Assembly (NCBI GenBank): GCA_003635255.1
Contig: PYJC01000061.1
Span: 1 to 37,143 of the forward strand
DNA from: Candidatus Poribacteria bacterium
Lineage (GTDB): Bacteria; Poribacteria; WGA-4E; WGA-3G
Length of the DNA stretch: 37,143 nt
Direction of reading: 5' to 3'
Below are positions 8,495-16,445 of this stretch, piece after piece. The notes below the pieces were generated by a model. The model was not told where the DNA came from. It saw only the letters and a list, made by a program, of their open reading frames with translations, and searched no databases. Every line of letters begins with the position of its first letter. Positions within the stretch are counted from its first letter, which is position 1. A program made the position numbers and the translations under genes.

Positions 8495-10334
8495 AATGCC
8501 AAGTCAGAACCAAATTCGCGATGATGTAATGGAGGCGTACAACCTACTGATCCAACACCGCATTGTTACAATTACTGAGACTATTAAGGAAAATCTAGCA
8601 GAAGATGGCACGGGTTGGGTATTTGAGTGCGTTGCTGAAGTGCCCTATCCGAATAAGGAAAACATCCCTCGTGAAGTTCCTTTACGGGTCTTGATTCCTG
8701 AAGAATTCCCGTACGAGCCAATAGACCTCTACACTGTGTGTAGGGAAGTAGATGGTTTTCCTCATCAAGATGCCGAGTCGGGCAAATTATGTTTGCACGA
8801 AGAAGATTCAGCTCCTCGAGACACTTCGCGGCTGGTTTGTTATATCAAATGGGCAATCAAATGGCTTGAAGACGCAGCAAATGGAATGCTTCTTAAACCG
8901 GGCGATCCCTATGAATTACCCGACTTCAGTCGTAAAGTTCTAGATTCACCACTTCTAACAGGACTTACTTTAATCGTCAATGAATCACCAAATTCCTACG
9001 AAACCTGGCTGTTTCGCAGTGGTGAATTTGGGCACGTTGAGTGTCTTTGGGCATCCGGGCTTCAGGCAATATTTGCTGTCAGATTTTGCGACCAAGGCGG
9101 CTCATTGATCCGAGAATCAGAATTTGCTCCGAATGTCCTGAAAAAGGATAGTAGAGTCGATGGAAAATGGGTTATTGTACCCGACATCCGTTATGAAAAA
9201 CATCGCCCGCCTCAAACTTATGAGGAAATGGAAAAGTTGTGTTCAAGTAATGGTTTAAACTTTTATGAACTTCTCAAGGAAACTTGGAATCTTAAAAACT
9301 CTCATAGGTTTGGAATTCTTCTCATTGGTTTTCCTATTCCTAAAAAAGTAGGATCACCATTCACCGAAATCCACTGGCAACCACTTCTTTTTCAAAACCT
9401 CAGGGGATTTAGAGATCAAAAACCGAAGCCGCGTTTAAAAGGTCCTGCACGTAAATCGAAACAAATTTGGCAAAGGTTGAAAGAAAATGGATACTTTGCT
9501 CCAGACCAACAGTTACCATGGGGACGTGTCGAAAACATCACTCGCGAAAGATTGTATGTAAGAGGCTCTCATTCACCAGTGGTACAATCAACACCCATTG
9601 CTCTTTTCGGTTGCGGGGCATTGGGAAGTTCCGTTGCAGAATTACTTGCACGCGGTGGGGTAAAACAACTTAATCTATTCGACCCAGATTTAATAACATT
9701 TGGTAATCTCTGTCGTCATACCCTTGACGGTTCATCAGTTAGTTTAAACAAAGCCAAAGAGTTGGCAGAAAGACTCTCACGAGCGAATCCCCTTTCTACA
9801 ATACAAGGACATGCTTTAGGAATACCCCTAAACTCACACTCAGATGAGGCACTTCATCAAGTACTTACAAATGCAGATGTGTTTGTTGACTGCACCACTA
9901 GTGAGACTGCGTTTGATTGGTTGAATGAATATGCAGTAACAAACGGCAAACGATTAATTTCTTTATTCTTCAATCTTCGTGCTGAATTGCTTACAATCTG
10001 TATATCAGGCGATTCCATATCATGTGGAGACATTTTTTGGGATCTAAAAGGTTCTGTTCAACAGAATCGGACACGAATTGACCCTCATGTCTATTCTCAT
10101 GAGCCCTCAGAAGAAGAGGAAATCATGGAAGGAGCGGGATGCTGGCATCCAACTTTTCCTGCCCAAAATGCACACATTCAAATTCTAGCAGCGCACGCCA
10201 TAGATATTATCAGTCACGTTATTAGTTCCAAATCCGAAAGAGGGCTTGCGGCAATTGTCGAAAGACAATCAGTTCCACAAAATGGTGTCCAAATAGGGCC
10301 ACTTGTTAAGATAGCATGGAAGAAAGAATATTAA
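8487..10334 (+). CDS. cap2: CBASS Cap2-like E2-E1 fusion ligase
   Basis: This 615-residue protein resembles the ubiquitin-type conjugation enzyme of type II CBASS, which links the C-terminal glycine of the CD-NTase to targets and primes its activity. The N-terminal E2-like fold has its likely catalytic cysteine at C102 (in GKLCLHEED). The C-terminal E1/ThiF-like domain has the adenylation loop FGCGALGSS (G375-S382) followed by LFDPDL, and a candidate E1 catalytic cysteine C552 in GAGCWHPTFPA. The spacing is close to that of characterised Cap2 proteins. The start at 8487 overlaps the CD-NTase stop by 8 bases; the open frame extends back to 8226, but that part is only a shadow of the cyclase gene. 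Confidence 0.88.
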   Translation: MDRMPSQNQIRDDVMEAYNLLIQHRIVTITETIKENLAEDGTGWVFECVAEVPYPNKENIPREVPLRVLIPEEFPYEPIDLYTVCREVDGFPHQDAESGKLCLHEEDSAPRDTSRLVCYIKWAIKWLEDAANGMLLKPGDPYELPDFSRKVLDSPLLTGLTLIVNESPNSYETWLFRSGEFGHVECLWASGLQAIFAVRFCDQGGSLIRESEFAPNVLKKDSRVDGKWVIVPDIRYEKHRPPQTYEEMEKLCSSNGLNFYELLKETWNLKNSHRFGILLIGFPIPKKVGSPFTEIHWQPLLFQNLRGFRDQKPKPRLKGPARKSKQIWQRLKENGYFAPDQQLPWGRVENITRERLYVRGSHSPVVQSTPIALFGCGALGSSVAELLARGGVKQLNLFDPDLITFGNLCRHTLDGSSVSLNKAKELAERLSRANPLSTIQGHALGIPLNSHSDEALHQVLTNADVFVDCTTSETAFDWLNEYAVTNGKRLISLFFNLRAELLTICISGDSISCGDIFWDLKGSVQQNRTRIDPHVYSHEPSEEEEIMEGAGCWHPTFPAQNAHIQILAAHAIDIISHVISSKSERGLAAIVERQSVPQNGVQIGPLVKIAWKKEY

Positions 10335-10852
10335 TGAATAAATCTTCGCTAAAATGGCACTCTGAATGCAAAAAATATACAGTTTATATCTCGGAGCCCT
10401 GCCTTTTTAAGATGGCAGAAATGGCACAGGAGCACTACCCAAACGAAGTTGGAACCCCATTGGTTGGATGCTATTCTGATGATGGTTTTGAGGCTTCTGT
10501 ACTGGACTTAGCCCCCTTAAGTCCGGACTCGAAAGGCCAGCGCACTTCGTTTTATAGGGGCACAGTTGGCTTACGTAGGTTTTTTACGAAATTGCGTCAA
10601 ACCTTCTCCGGTAAAAGACATTATGTAGGTGAGTGGCACAGTCATCCAGACGGCACTCCTACTCCGAGTGGTACAGATGACCGAAATCAACTGGATATTA
10701 CAATGGATACAAAAACAAACTGTCCCGAATGTATTCTTATCATTGTGGGAGGTCCCAATTTCAATGAAATGGGCGTTTTTGTGTATTCACGGAAACAGGG
10801 CAAGATTATACTCTCCCTTGTGCAAAATGAGGAACATAAACACAAGTTATAG
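10334..10852 (+). CDS. cap3: CBASS Cap3-like JAB/MPN isopeptidase
   Basis: This 172-residue metalloprotease should remove the Cap2-made conjugates from the CD-NTase and so reverse priming. The JAMM signature is complete: glutamate E38 in NEVGTPLVG, and H102-S-H104 with seven residues to S112 and then D115 (HSHPDGTPTPSGTDD), which are the zinc ligands and catalytic residues of the family. The ATG at 10334 shares one base with the Cap2 stop and is preceded by a purine-rich GAAGAAAG. ATG 10316 is possible but would bury that signal inside the gene. It closes the four-gene operon; no transcription terminator is evident after it. Confidence 0.88.
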   Translation: MNKSSLKWHSECKKYTVYISEPCLFKMAEMAQEHYPNEVGTPLVGCYSDDGFEASVLDLAPLSPDSKGQRTSFYRGTVGLRRFFTKLRQTFSGKRHYVGEWHSHPDGTPTPSGTDDRNQLDITMDTKTNCPECILIIVGGPNFNEMGVFVYSRKQGKIILSLVQNEEHKHKL

Positions 10853-10862
10853 TTTCCCAATC

Positions 10863-10934
10863 CGATTGAGAATCCACTACGGACCTGGATATCGCGTCTA
10901 TTTTGGGGTCTTTCAACATGACTATAGATGTTAA
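10863..10934 (+). pseudogene. Relic of a HigB/RelE-type toxin (COG3657-like)
   Basis: A short frame reads LRIHYGPGYRVYFG at 10866-10907, the strongly conserved core of phage Gp49-like HigB toxins, normally about 100 residues long. Nothing of the toxin N-terminus precedes it, since Cap3 ends at 10852. The usual LLLCGGDK continuation is missing; the frame runs to a stop at 10934. It lies directly before and overlaps the antitoxin that normally follows this toxin. This is best explained as a toxin gene deleted down to one motif, perhaps when the CBASS operon arrived. Confidence 0.6.
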
Positions 10935-11274
10935 ATTTCAACAATGCACAATCCTTTTTAAAGATTATCTCCTTAAAGACCTGGCACAACCAGAATTTGC
11001 GAAAGGTTACCTTGAAACTGCGCTCCAAGATTTTGATAAAGATGGCAACATTGAGATACTATTACTTGCCATGAAAGATATTGCAGAAGCGCAAGGCGGA
11101 ATTGAAGGGCTAGTCACGTGGACAAATCTCAGTCCGAAGACGCTCACCTATCTGCTTAATACCGAGCACCCACCGCAATTGGATAAAGTCCTGGACATTC
11201 TCGCCACGTTAAAAGATTCCCACCATTCAAAACATGCCGTCGATAAAAAGGAGCAAAAATATGGCAGTTGCTAA
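10918..11274 (+). CDS. HigA-like addiction-module antidote (COG3636-like)
   Basis: This 118-residue protein matches the small DNA-binding antidotes that pair with HigB/RelE-like toxins: the KDYLLKDLAQPEFAKGYLETAL opening, LLLAMKDIAEAQGG and a helix-turn-helix (LVTWTNLSPKTLTYLL) near residues 65-85. Its toxin survives only as a fragment just upstream, so it is an orphan. It could still repress its promoter or neutralise a related toxin elsewhere. The start at ATG 10918 (MTIDVKF) lacks a clear ribosome-binding site, consistent with former translational coupling to the toxin. The last 14 bases overlap the next antitoxin gene, and the C-terminal tail looks unusual for the family, possibly altered by that junction. 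Confidence 0.7.
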   Translation: MTIDVKFQQCTILFKDYLLKDLAQPEFAKGYLETALQDFDKDGNIEILLLAMKDIAEAQGGIEGLVTWTNLSPKTLTYLLNTEHPPQLDKVLDILATLKDSHHSKHAVDKKEQKYGSC

Positions 11275-11548
11275 GATTCGCGAACGTGGACAGATAACTA
11301 TTCCTAAACAGATCCGAGAGAGCTTAGGGCTTAAGAAGGGCGATGTCGTGGATGCGCGGATTGAGGGCGATTGCGTGGTGATTACGCCCAGAAAACTGGT
11401 CACATCGGAAGACTGGAAGAAACTTCTGCAGGTGATGAACACCGTACACAAACAAAACAGAGGTATCAGCGAAGAAGAAGTCTATCAAGATGTTGAACGC
11501 GCTGTTGCTGAACTTCGACAGGAAGAATATGCTTGCACTTTACCATAG
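11261..11548 (+). CDS. AbrB/MazE-type antitoxin
   Basis: This 95-residue protein has the swapped-hairpin AbrB DNA-binding fold at its N-terminus: VAKIRERGQITIPKQIRESLG with LKKGDVVDARIEGDCVVITPR, residues 3-48. The C-terminal half (EEVYQDVERAVAELRQEEYA) is the toxin-binding tail typical of antitoxins that pair with PIN or MazF-type toxins. AAGGAG at 11248-11253 precedes ATG 11261 by 7 bases and decides the start. No matching toxin follows: the next gene is another antitoxin. Confidence 0.8.
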   Translation: MAVAKIRERGQITIPKQIRESLGLKKGDVVDARIEGDCVVITPRKLVTSEDWKKLLQVMNTVHKQNRGISEEEVYQDVERAVAELRQEEYACTLP

Positions 11549-11588
11549 CATTGGCATCGCTAACCATTTTTTCTATGGAGGTATCTCA

Positions 11589-11807
11589 ATGACAACGCGA
11601 CTTGAACAAGCTTTTACAGAAGCATCCAAACTCTCACCAAAGGAACAAGATGCCCTGGCAGATTGGGTGCTTGCTGAACTCCGCTCTAAAAAAAAATGGA
11701 ATAAATTATTCGCCAGTTCCCAAGAAGTATTATTCAAATTGGCTTCTGAAGCAATTATTGAACATCGTAGCGGTCAAACCAAGGAACTCAATCCAGACCA
11801 ACTATGA
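11589..11807 (+). CDS. ParD-like small antitoxin
   Basis: This 72-residue protein belongs to a common family of short antitoxins that begin MTTRLEQAFTEASKLSPKEQ and carry a downstream FASSQEVLFKLASEA helix for toxin binding. TGGAGG lies 8 bases before the ATG. Its TGA overlaps the next ATG as ATGA, the arrangement expected for an antitoxin made first and coupled to its toxin. It likely neutralises the RelE-like protein that follows and represses the pair. Confidence 0.75.
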   Translation: MTTRLEQAFTEASKLSPKEQDALADWVLAELRSKKKWNKLFASSQEVLFKLASEAIIEHRSGQTKELNPDQL

Positions 11808-12073
11808 ATTCAAGAACGACAAAACGTTTCCGTCAGATGCTGGCGAAATTACCAAGCAACATCCAACAACAAGCTAAAGGAGCCTACAAACCGTTCAGGG
11901 AAAATTCACACCATCCAAGTCTGCAATTCAAGAAAACATACGATACTGAACCAATTTACTTTGTTGGTATCAACATCAACTATAGAACCATTGGAGTTGT
12001 CGAGAATGAAGAAATCGTTTGGTTCTGGATCGGTCCACATGCGGAATATGAGAACTTGCTTGGTGAACTCTGA
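11804..12073 (+). CDS. RelE/ParE-superfamily toxin
   Basis: This 89-residue protein looks like a RelE/ParE-fold toxin: the basic helical N-terminus (TTKRFRQMLAKLPSNIQQQAKGAYKPF), then HHPSLQFKKTYDTEPIYFVGININYRTIG and a closing VWFWIGPHAEYENLL. RelE members cut mRNA at the ribosome and ParE members poison gyrase; which applies here is not decided by sequence. The start overlaps the antitoxin stop by four bases. This is the only complete toxin in the 10.9-12.1 kb stack. Confidence 0.78.
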   Translation: MNSRTTKRFRQMLAKLPSNIQQQAKGAYKPFRENSHHPSLQFKKTYDTEPIYFVGININYRTIGVVENEEIVWFWIGPHAEYENLLGEL

Positions 12074-12165
12074 GATTGACTTACGAATTGATATACGCTC
12101 CTACGCCTCAGTGGGGAGAGTATGTCAATGATATGCTTGGAGAGGAAACGGTTGTTATGGAATGA
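12073..12165 (+). pseudogene. Possible C-terminal coding remnant
   Basis: Directly after the toxin stop, one frame reads as natural protein (IYAPTPQWGEYVNDMLGEE) for about 30 codons and ends at a TGA near 12163. It has no start codon or ribosome-binding site of its own. It is probably the tail of a gene lost when the toxin-antitoxin module inserted. The parent family is not recognised. Confidence 0.25.
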
Positions 12166-12195
12166 TACCAAATTGGGTGATAGGATCACAATTCC

Positions 12196-12993
12196 CTATA
12201 GTAGTTTAAGGATTTCCGTTTTTAGATCATCAATTTGGCGAGCCTGTTCTGGCTGAGATTCATAAGTGCATAATAACTCAAAAATTTCCGTTCTTAGGTT
12301 GTCAAGGCGTTCAGAACTGTGAAATGTTCTAATGAAACGTGCTGCGTCGGCTTCACCATTTGAGATGAAGGTAGTTGATTGAGACGGAATTGGCTCGTAG
12401 AACATCCTAAATGTGTTTGTATATCGATCAATGCGGTGGTAAATATTACCTATATCTCTAATGGTGCTTGTTTTCATCTTAGATTCCCAATTGCGCTCAA
12501 AGTGAGAGATTCTTTTGTCAATATAGGTTAATAGAGGCTTCATTTCGTTTACGATGATTGTGTGTTGTTTTTCTAAGCACGTAAACCAGCCTGAAACTTT
12601 GCAATTATTAGGGATTTGGTCGCGTATCTCACGTTCCACTTTGGTTTTAAGTCCCGTTATAGATTGAGTTTTGTTATTCTTATCTGTTATTCTTCTAAGA
12701 CAACAAAGGGTGTTTACAAATACCGAATGTATAACGCGCCGATTAAATGAAATTTGCGTACCGCTGAAGTATTCAAAAGCCTCGTCTGTGCTTGTTCGGT
12801 TGCAGTTTACAAGCCCTTTATACATTCCAAAGGTATACGCCCCATCATTGGTATCACAATAAATATCGCAATACAGTTTTGCTAATCTTTGGGCTAATCC
12901 TTTGTCAGCAATTCCAATAGTTTCGTGTTTTGTGTCAATCTTAGATACAAAATCATCAAATTGATCTTGATCCATCTCAGATTTAATTATCAT
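12196..12993 (-). CDS. Possible AbiU2/HEPN-like protein
   Basis: This 265-residue soluble protein is the only clear minus-strand gene. The section around residues 75-125 (EYFSGTQISFNRRVIHSVFVNTLCCLRRITD) resembles the helical core of HEPN_AbiU2 proteins, a family containing an abortive-infection protein of lactococci. That match is by eye and weak. The N-terminus is acidic, and the C-terminus has repeated leucine-rich helices (LRTEIFELL, LKTEILKLL). CGGAG lies 7 bases before the ATG and supports the start. The gene diverges from the DUF5677-like gene across a 288-base gap. A defence role is inferred from the neighbourhood. Confidence 0.4.
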   Translation of the reverse strand: MIIKSEMDQDQFDDFVSKIDTKHETIGIADKGLAQRLAKLYCDIYCDTNDGAYTFGMYKGLVNCNRTSTDEAFEYFSGTQISFNRRVIHSVFVNTLCCLRRITDKNNKTQSITGLKTKVEREIRDQIPNNCKVSGWFTCLEKQHTIIVNEMKPLLTYIDKRISHFERNWESKMKTSTIRDIGNIYHRIDRYTNTFRMFYEPIPSQSTTFISNGEADAARFIRTFHSSERLDNLRTEIFELLCTYESQPEQARQIDDLKTEILKLL

Positions 12994-13208
12994 TTCATTC
13001 TCCGAGTTGTAAAATGCATAATTTTCGATTTAAAGACGATATTCTGAATATTCTAACGCCTTTTAACAACTTTTGGCAAATCTAAAACACCTATGGACCA
13101 AAGCCCTTCAATTCTCTGCGAAAACCGCCATATCTCAAACTGGTTTCAGATAAAGAATTTTTAAAATCCGCGTCATCTGTATAATCCTCGGCTCAAACAA
13201 TTCTACAA

Positions 13209-13237
13209 TTGAATACCTCTGAAAAATACGGTACAAT
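13209..13237 (+). promoter_or_regulatory. Promoter for the DUF5677-like gene
   Basis: TTGAAT (13209-13214) and TACAAT (13232-13237) are separated by 17 bases and lie 44 bases before the start at 13282. The rest of the 12994-13281 gap between the two divergent genes shows no gene. Confidence 0.5.
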
Positions 13238-13281
13238 TAACTCAGACTAACCCGACTTATCCTTAATAATTTGGAGCAAAA

Positions 13282-14760
13282 ATGGCGAAAAAAAGAAATC
13301 GTAAAAAGAAACCACAACAGAAAAATTATTCCACGATTCAAGATCACAAACACCAAGGCAAAAAATTAATCTCAACTTTGAGACAGATTCCTAATTTGCA
13401 TCCAAGTTCATGGATGAACGAACGACTGCCAGATATGCTCTGGGCAATTCTTTTGGTAAAACTTCTGCCGCGAGAGCAGGCCCTAAATGTGTTCCGGCTA
13501 ATTATTAAATACATTGATGGTCTGCCAGAAGATGAAAAATTTGGTGATATTACCCATACAGGAATAGCAAAATTGCCATCTAAACAATTAGATGATGTTT
13601 TGTCAATTATTACTTTTCGTCAAGAGCATAAACAAGCATTAACTCATCTTCTATTACTTGATCAACTTCCTGCTAAGGAAGTATGGGTAAAAGCGTTAGA
13701 AACTGACAAAGCTCATAGTGATTGGGAACCGTTTATGATTGCGGTCACGCATACTCTTGATCACCAGTCGCAAGAGTCAACTGATTGTCGTTGGCTGAGA
13801 TTAATGTGTGCCATGATTGGGTATGGATTAATACTACCACCAGAAGAAATTGACAATCTCATATATTACCCAAATCATGGGGATCTCAGAGAGGTTCGAC
13901 CCACTATTCGATCTCTCGAAATGATATGTGAAAAGGAAGGACAAGACAAAATTAATGCAGAGCGACTTGAATGGGCGGACAAATTTTGGGACGAATGTTT
14001 GATCAAAACCGCATGCGTCCCATCCAGTTCTAATTTTATTGAAGCGGAGATTTCAGCAGGAACCACAGAGGAACAACTTCAAGAAGTATGGGATTTCTTG
14101 CTTAAGCACACGTGTAACACACAAACAACAAGTGGTGTTGATGCCCAACACGATACGGTTTTTGGAATGGGGTTGTACTGTCTCGGATTGCTCAAGGAGT
14201 TACTTCGTGTTGGAATTTGCCACTCAATTAGTGCACGGACAACTCTAAGGACGATCGCCGAGTGTTATATCACCTTGGCTTACCTTGCTAAAAAGAATGA
14301 TGCCGAACTTTGGCAATCTTACCGCGTCTATGGAGCAGGACAGGCAAAATTGGCGTTCCTAAAATTAGATGAATCTGCCAACGAACCAAGTTACGTTGAT
14401 GTTCAAACATTAGAGCAATTAGCAAACGAGGATAGGTGGCAGGAGTTTCTTGATATAGACATCGGACATTGGGATAACACAAATTTGCGGAAAATGAGTA
14501 TAGATGCAGATGTAAAAGATGTTTATGATCAGTTTTACGATTGGACTTCTACATTTGCCCACGGACATTGGGGTGCTGTTCGTGATACAGTTTTCGAGAC
14601 ATGTATCAATCCACTGCATCGGTTACATCGTATTCCTCGTCAGTCCACTCGAACATTACCCGATATTGTTCCAGATGCGTGTCAAGTGGTTGATAAAGTT
14701 TTAGAGGTCGTGTCCCAACTTTATCCTGATTTTCCGCATAGGGTCACGATTGAAATTTGA
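13282..14760 (+). CDS. DUF5677-like protein
   Basis: This 492-residue protein has a very basic N-terminal tail (KKRNRKKKPQQKN), a helical middle, and a C-terminal half resembling DUF5677: SARTTLRTIAECYITLAYLAKKNDAE around residues 318-343, then YDQFYDWTSTFAHGHWGAV around 413-431. The family's biochemical activity is not known to me. The helical layout with a conserved Arg-rich helix and a later His-Gly motif recalls HEPN-type folds, which would suggest a nuclease, but no R-x4-H is obvious. GGAG sits 7 bases before the ATG and a good promoter lies upstream. It marks the end of the first defence-rich stretch. Confidence 0.55.
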   Translation: MAKKRNRKKKPQQKNYSTIQDHKHQGKKLISTLRQIPNLHPSSWMNERLPDMLWAILLVKLLPREQALNVFRLIIKYIDGLPEDEKFGDITHTGIAKLPSKQLDDVLSIITFRQEHKQALTHLLLLDQLPAKEVWVKALETDKAHSDWEPFMIAVTHTLDHQSQESTDCRWLRLMCAMIGYGLILPPEEIDNLIYYPNHGDLREVRPTIRSLEMICEKEGQDKINAERLEWADKFWDECLIKTACVPSSSNFIEAEISAGTTEEQLQEVWDFLLKHTCNTQTTSGVDAQHDTVFGMGLYCLGLLKELLRVGICHSISARTTLRTIAECYITLAYLAKKNDAELWQSYRVYGAGQAKLAFLKLDESANEPSYVDVQTLEQLANEDRWQEFLDIDIGHWDNTNLRKMSIDADVKDVYDQFYDWTSTFAHGHWGAVRDTVFETCINPLHRLHRIPRQSTRTLPDIVPDACQVVDKVLEVVSQLYPDFPHRVTIEI

Positions 14761-14839
14761 TGCATCAATCTCTCGCGAATGTCTTCCAAGTACATTTTTT
14801 CAAATAGCTGCATCATCAATAGGCACATAGAATTTTACT

Positions 14840-14869
14840 TTGCCATCCACCCTCAAGTTATGCTAAAAT
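14840..14869 (+). promoter_or_regulatory. Promoter with extended -10, close to the start codon
   Basis: TTGCCA (14840-14845) and TAAAAT (14864-14869), the latter preceded by TGC, are 18 bases apart. Only 8 bases separate the -10 from ATG 14878, and no ribosome-binding site precedes it. If the promoter is real, the transcript has almost no leader. Confidence 0.4.
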
Positions 14870-14877
14870 GAAATAGC

Positions 14878-16260
14878 ATGAACCAACACAACCTAAAACA
14901 ACCACACAAAGAACTCCGCGCACTTCTCGGAACACGCTTCAGCACAGATGACGCTATCCGAGACACACACGCACGCGATGCATCATACCATCAAGGCGCA
15001 CTTCCAGATGCCGTCGCCTTCCCGAAAACCAATGCCGAAGTCGCAGATATTGTCAGAATCTGCGCAAAATATAAGATACCCATAATCCCTTACGGCACTG
15101 GCACCGGTGTTGAAGGCGCAGTCGTCGCAACGGAAGGCACGCTCTGTATCGCACTCAATGAAATGAACCGCATCCTCCGCGTCAGTCAAGACGACAGAGA
15201 TGCCACCGTCGAAGCAGGTGTAACGCGTCTGCAACTGAACACGCATCTCACCGACCTCGGCACACAACTCCATTTTCCTGTCGATCCGGGTGCAGATGCC
15301 TCACTGGGTGGAATGGTCGCGACACGCGCATCCGGTACAAGTGCTGTCCGATACGGCACAATGCTGGATAACGTCCTCGGCTTGACTGTCGTCACTGCGG
15401 ACGGTTCTATCGTCCATACGGGCAGCAGAGCCAGAAAATCCGCCGCAGGCTACGATCTTACACGTCTCTTTATCGGTTCAGAAGGCACACTCGGAATTAT
15501 CACCGAAATCACACTCAAATTGACGAGGTTGCCGGAAGCCGTCGCCTCGGCGGTCTGTGCCTTTCCGACTATAGCCGCAGCGGTAGACACTGTTATCAAA
15601 CTGATGGATGCAGGGGTCAGCATTGCACGCATCGAACTGTTAGACGAACTACAGATGGATGCCGTCAACAAATATGCAGGATTAGATTATGAAGTCGCAC
15701 CGACACTCTTCTTTGAGTTCCACGGGTCTGAACACACCGTCGCAGAGAGTTCTGAGGTCGCCGGTAAGATTGCAGCGGCACACGGCAGCGGCGATTTCCG
15801 ATGGGCAACAGACGAAAACGAACGCAAACGGCTCTGGCAAGCCCGATACGATAGCTACTACGCCGCGCTGAACCGTCGTCCGGGTTCCGTCGGCTACGTA
15901 ACCGATGTCTGTGTCCCGATCTCTCAGCTCGCCGAATGTATAGCGAAAACGAAAACACTGCTTGCTAAATCAAGTCTCGTTCCATCAATCCTCGGACACG
16001 TCGGTGACGGCAATTTTCACGTCGTCTTCCCACTTGAACCCAACAATAAGGACGAATCAGCAGAAGCGCAACGACTCAGCGATCATATTGTAGACATCGC
16101 CTTAGAGATGGACGGTACTTGCACGGGTGAACACGGTGTCGGGGTCGGTAAACGGAACGCATTGGAGAAGGAGCACGGAAAGGCAGTAGACCTGATGCGC
16201 GCTATTAAACACGCTTTGGATCCGCAAAACTTAATGAATCCTGGTAAAGTGTTCTTATAG
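14878..16260 (+). CDS. GlcD-type FAD-linked 2-hydroxyacid oxidase
   Basis: This 460-residue flavoprotein belongs to the glycolate oxidase GlcD / D-lactate dehydrogenase family, which oxidises 2-hydroxyacids to 2-oxoacids. The FAD-binding domain shows PYGTGTGVEG (71-80) and DPGADASLGGMVATRASG (about 138-155). The cap domain carries GHVGDGNFH (373-381), whose histidines bind a metal in relatives, and GEHGVG (417-422). The C-terminus LMNPGKVFL is the family's usual end, so the gene is full length. The next gene is a 2-hydroxyacid dehydrogenase, which suggests related metabolism. The substrate could be glycolate, D-lactate or another hydroxyacid. Confidence 0.85.
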   Translation: MNQHNLKQPHKELRALLGTRFSTDDAIRDTHARDASYHQGALPDAVAFPKTNAEVADIVRICAKYKIPIIPYGTGTGVEGAVVATEGTLCIALNEMNRILRVSQDDRDATVEAGVTRLQLNTHLTDLGTQLHFPVDPGADASLGGMVATRASGTSAVRYGTMLDNVLGLTVVTADGSIVHTGSRARKSAAGYDLTRLFIGSEGTLGIITEITLKLTRLPEAVASAVCAFPTIAAAVDTVIKLMDAGVSIARIELLDELQMDAVNKYAGLDYEVAPTLFFEFHGSEHTVAESSEVAGKIAAAHGSGDFRWATDENERKRLWQARYDSYYAALNRRPGSVGYVTDVCVPISQLAECIAKTKTLLAKSSLVPSILGHVGDGNFHVVFPLEPNNKDESAEAQRLSDHIVDIALEMDGTCTGEHGVGVGKRNALEKEHGKAVDLMRAIKHALDPQNLMNPGKVFL

Positions 16261-16445
16261 ATGCGTTTTTCGATCCTGCAGCAGAAAGAAAAACTATGCT
16301 TTCTTCCGAAACCGTAGCCTGTAACGAAGTGGAAGGGTTTTTGCAAACGCTAAAATCCAATGCGAAGAGAGTATTTTTTCAGATTTAAGAAAGGCACATC
16401 AGCGGCTCAAGCCCACGTCGTTTTTCCGCAAGGTAAAATTAAAAT

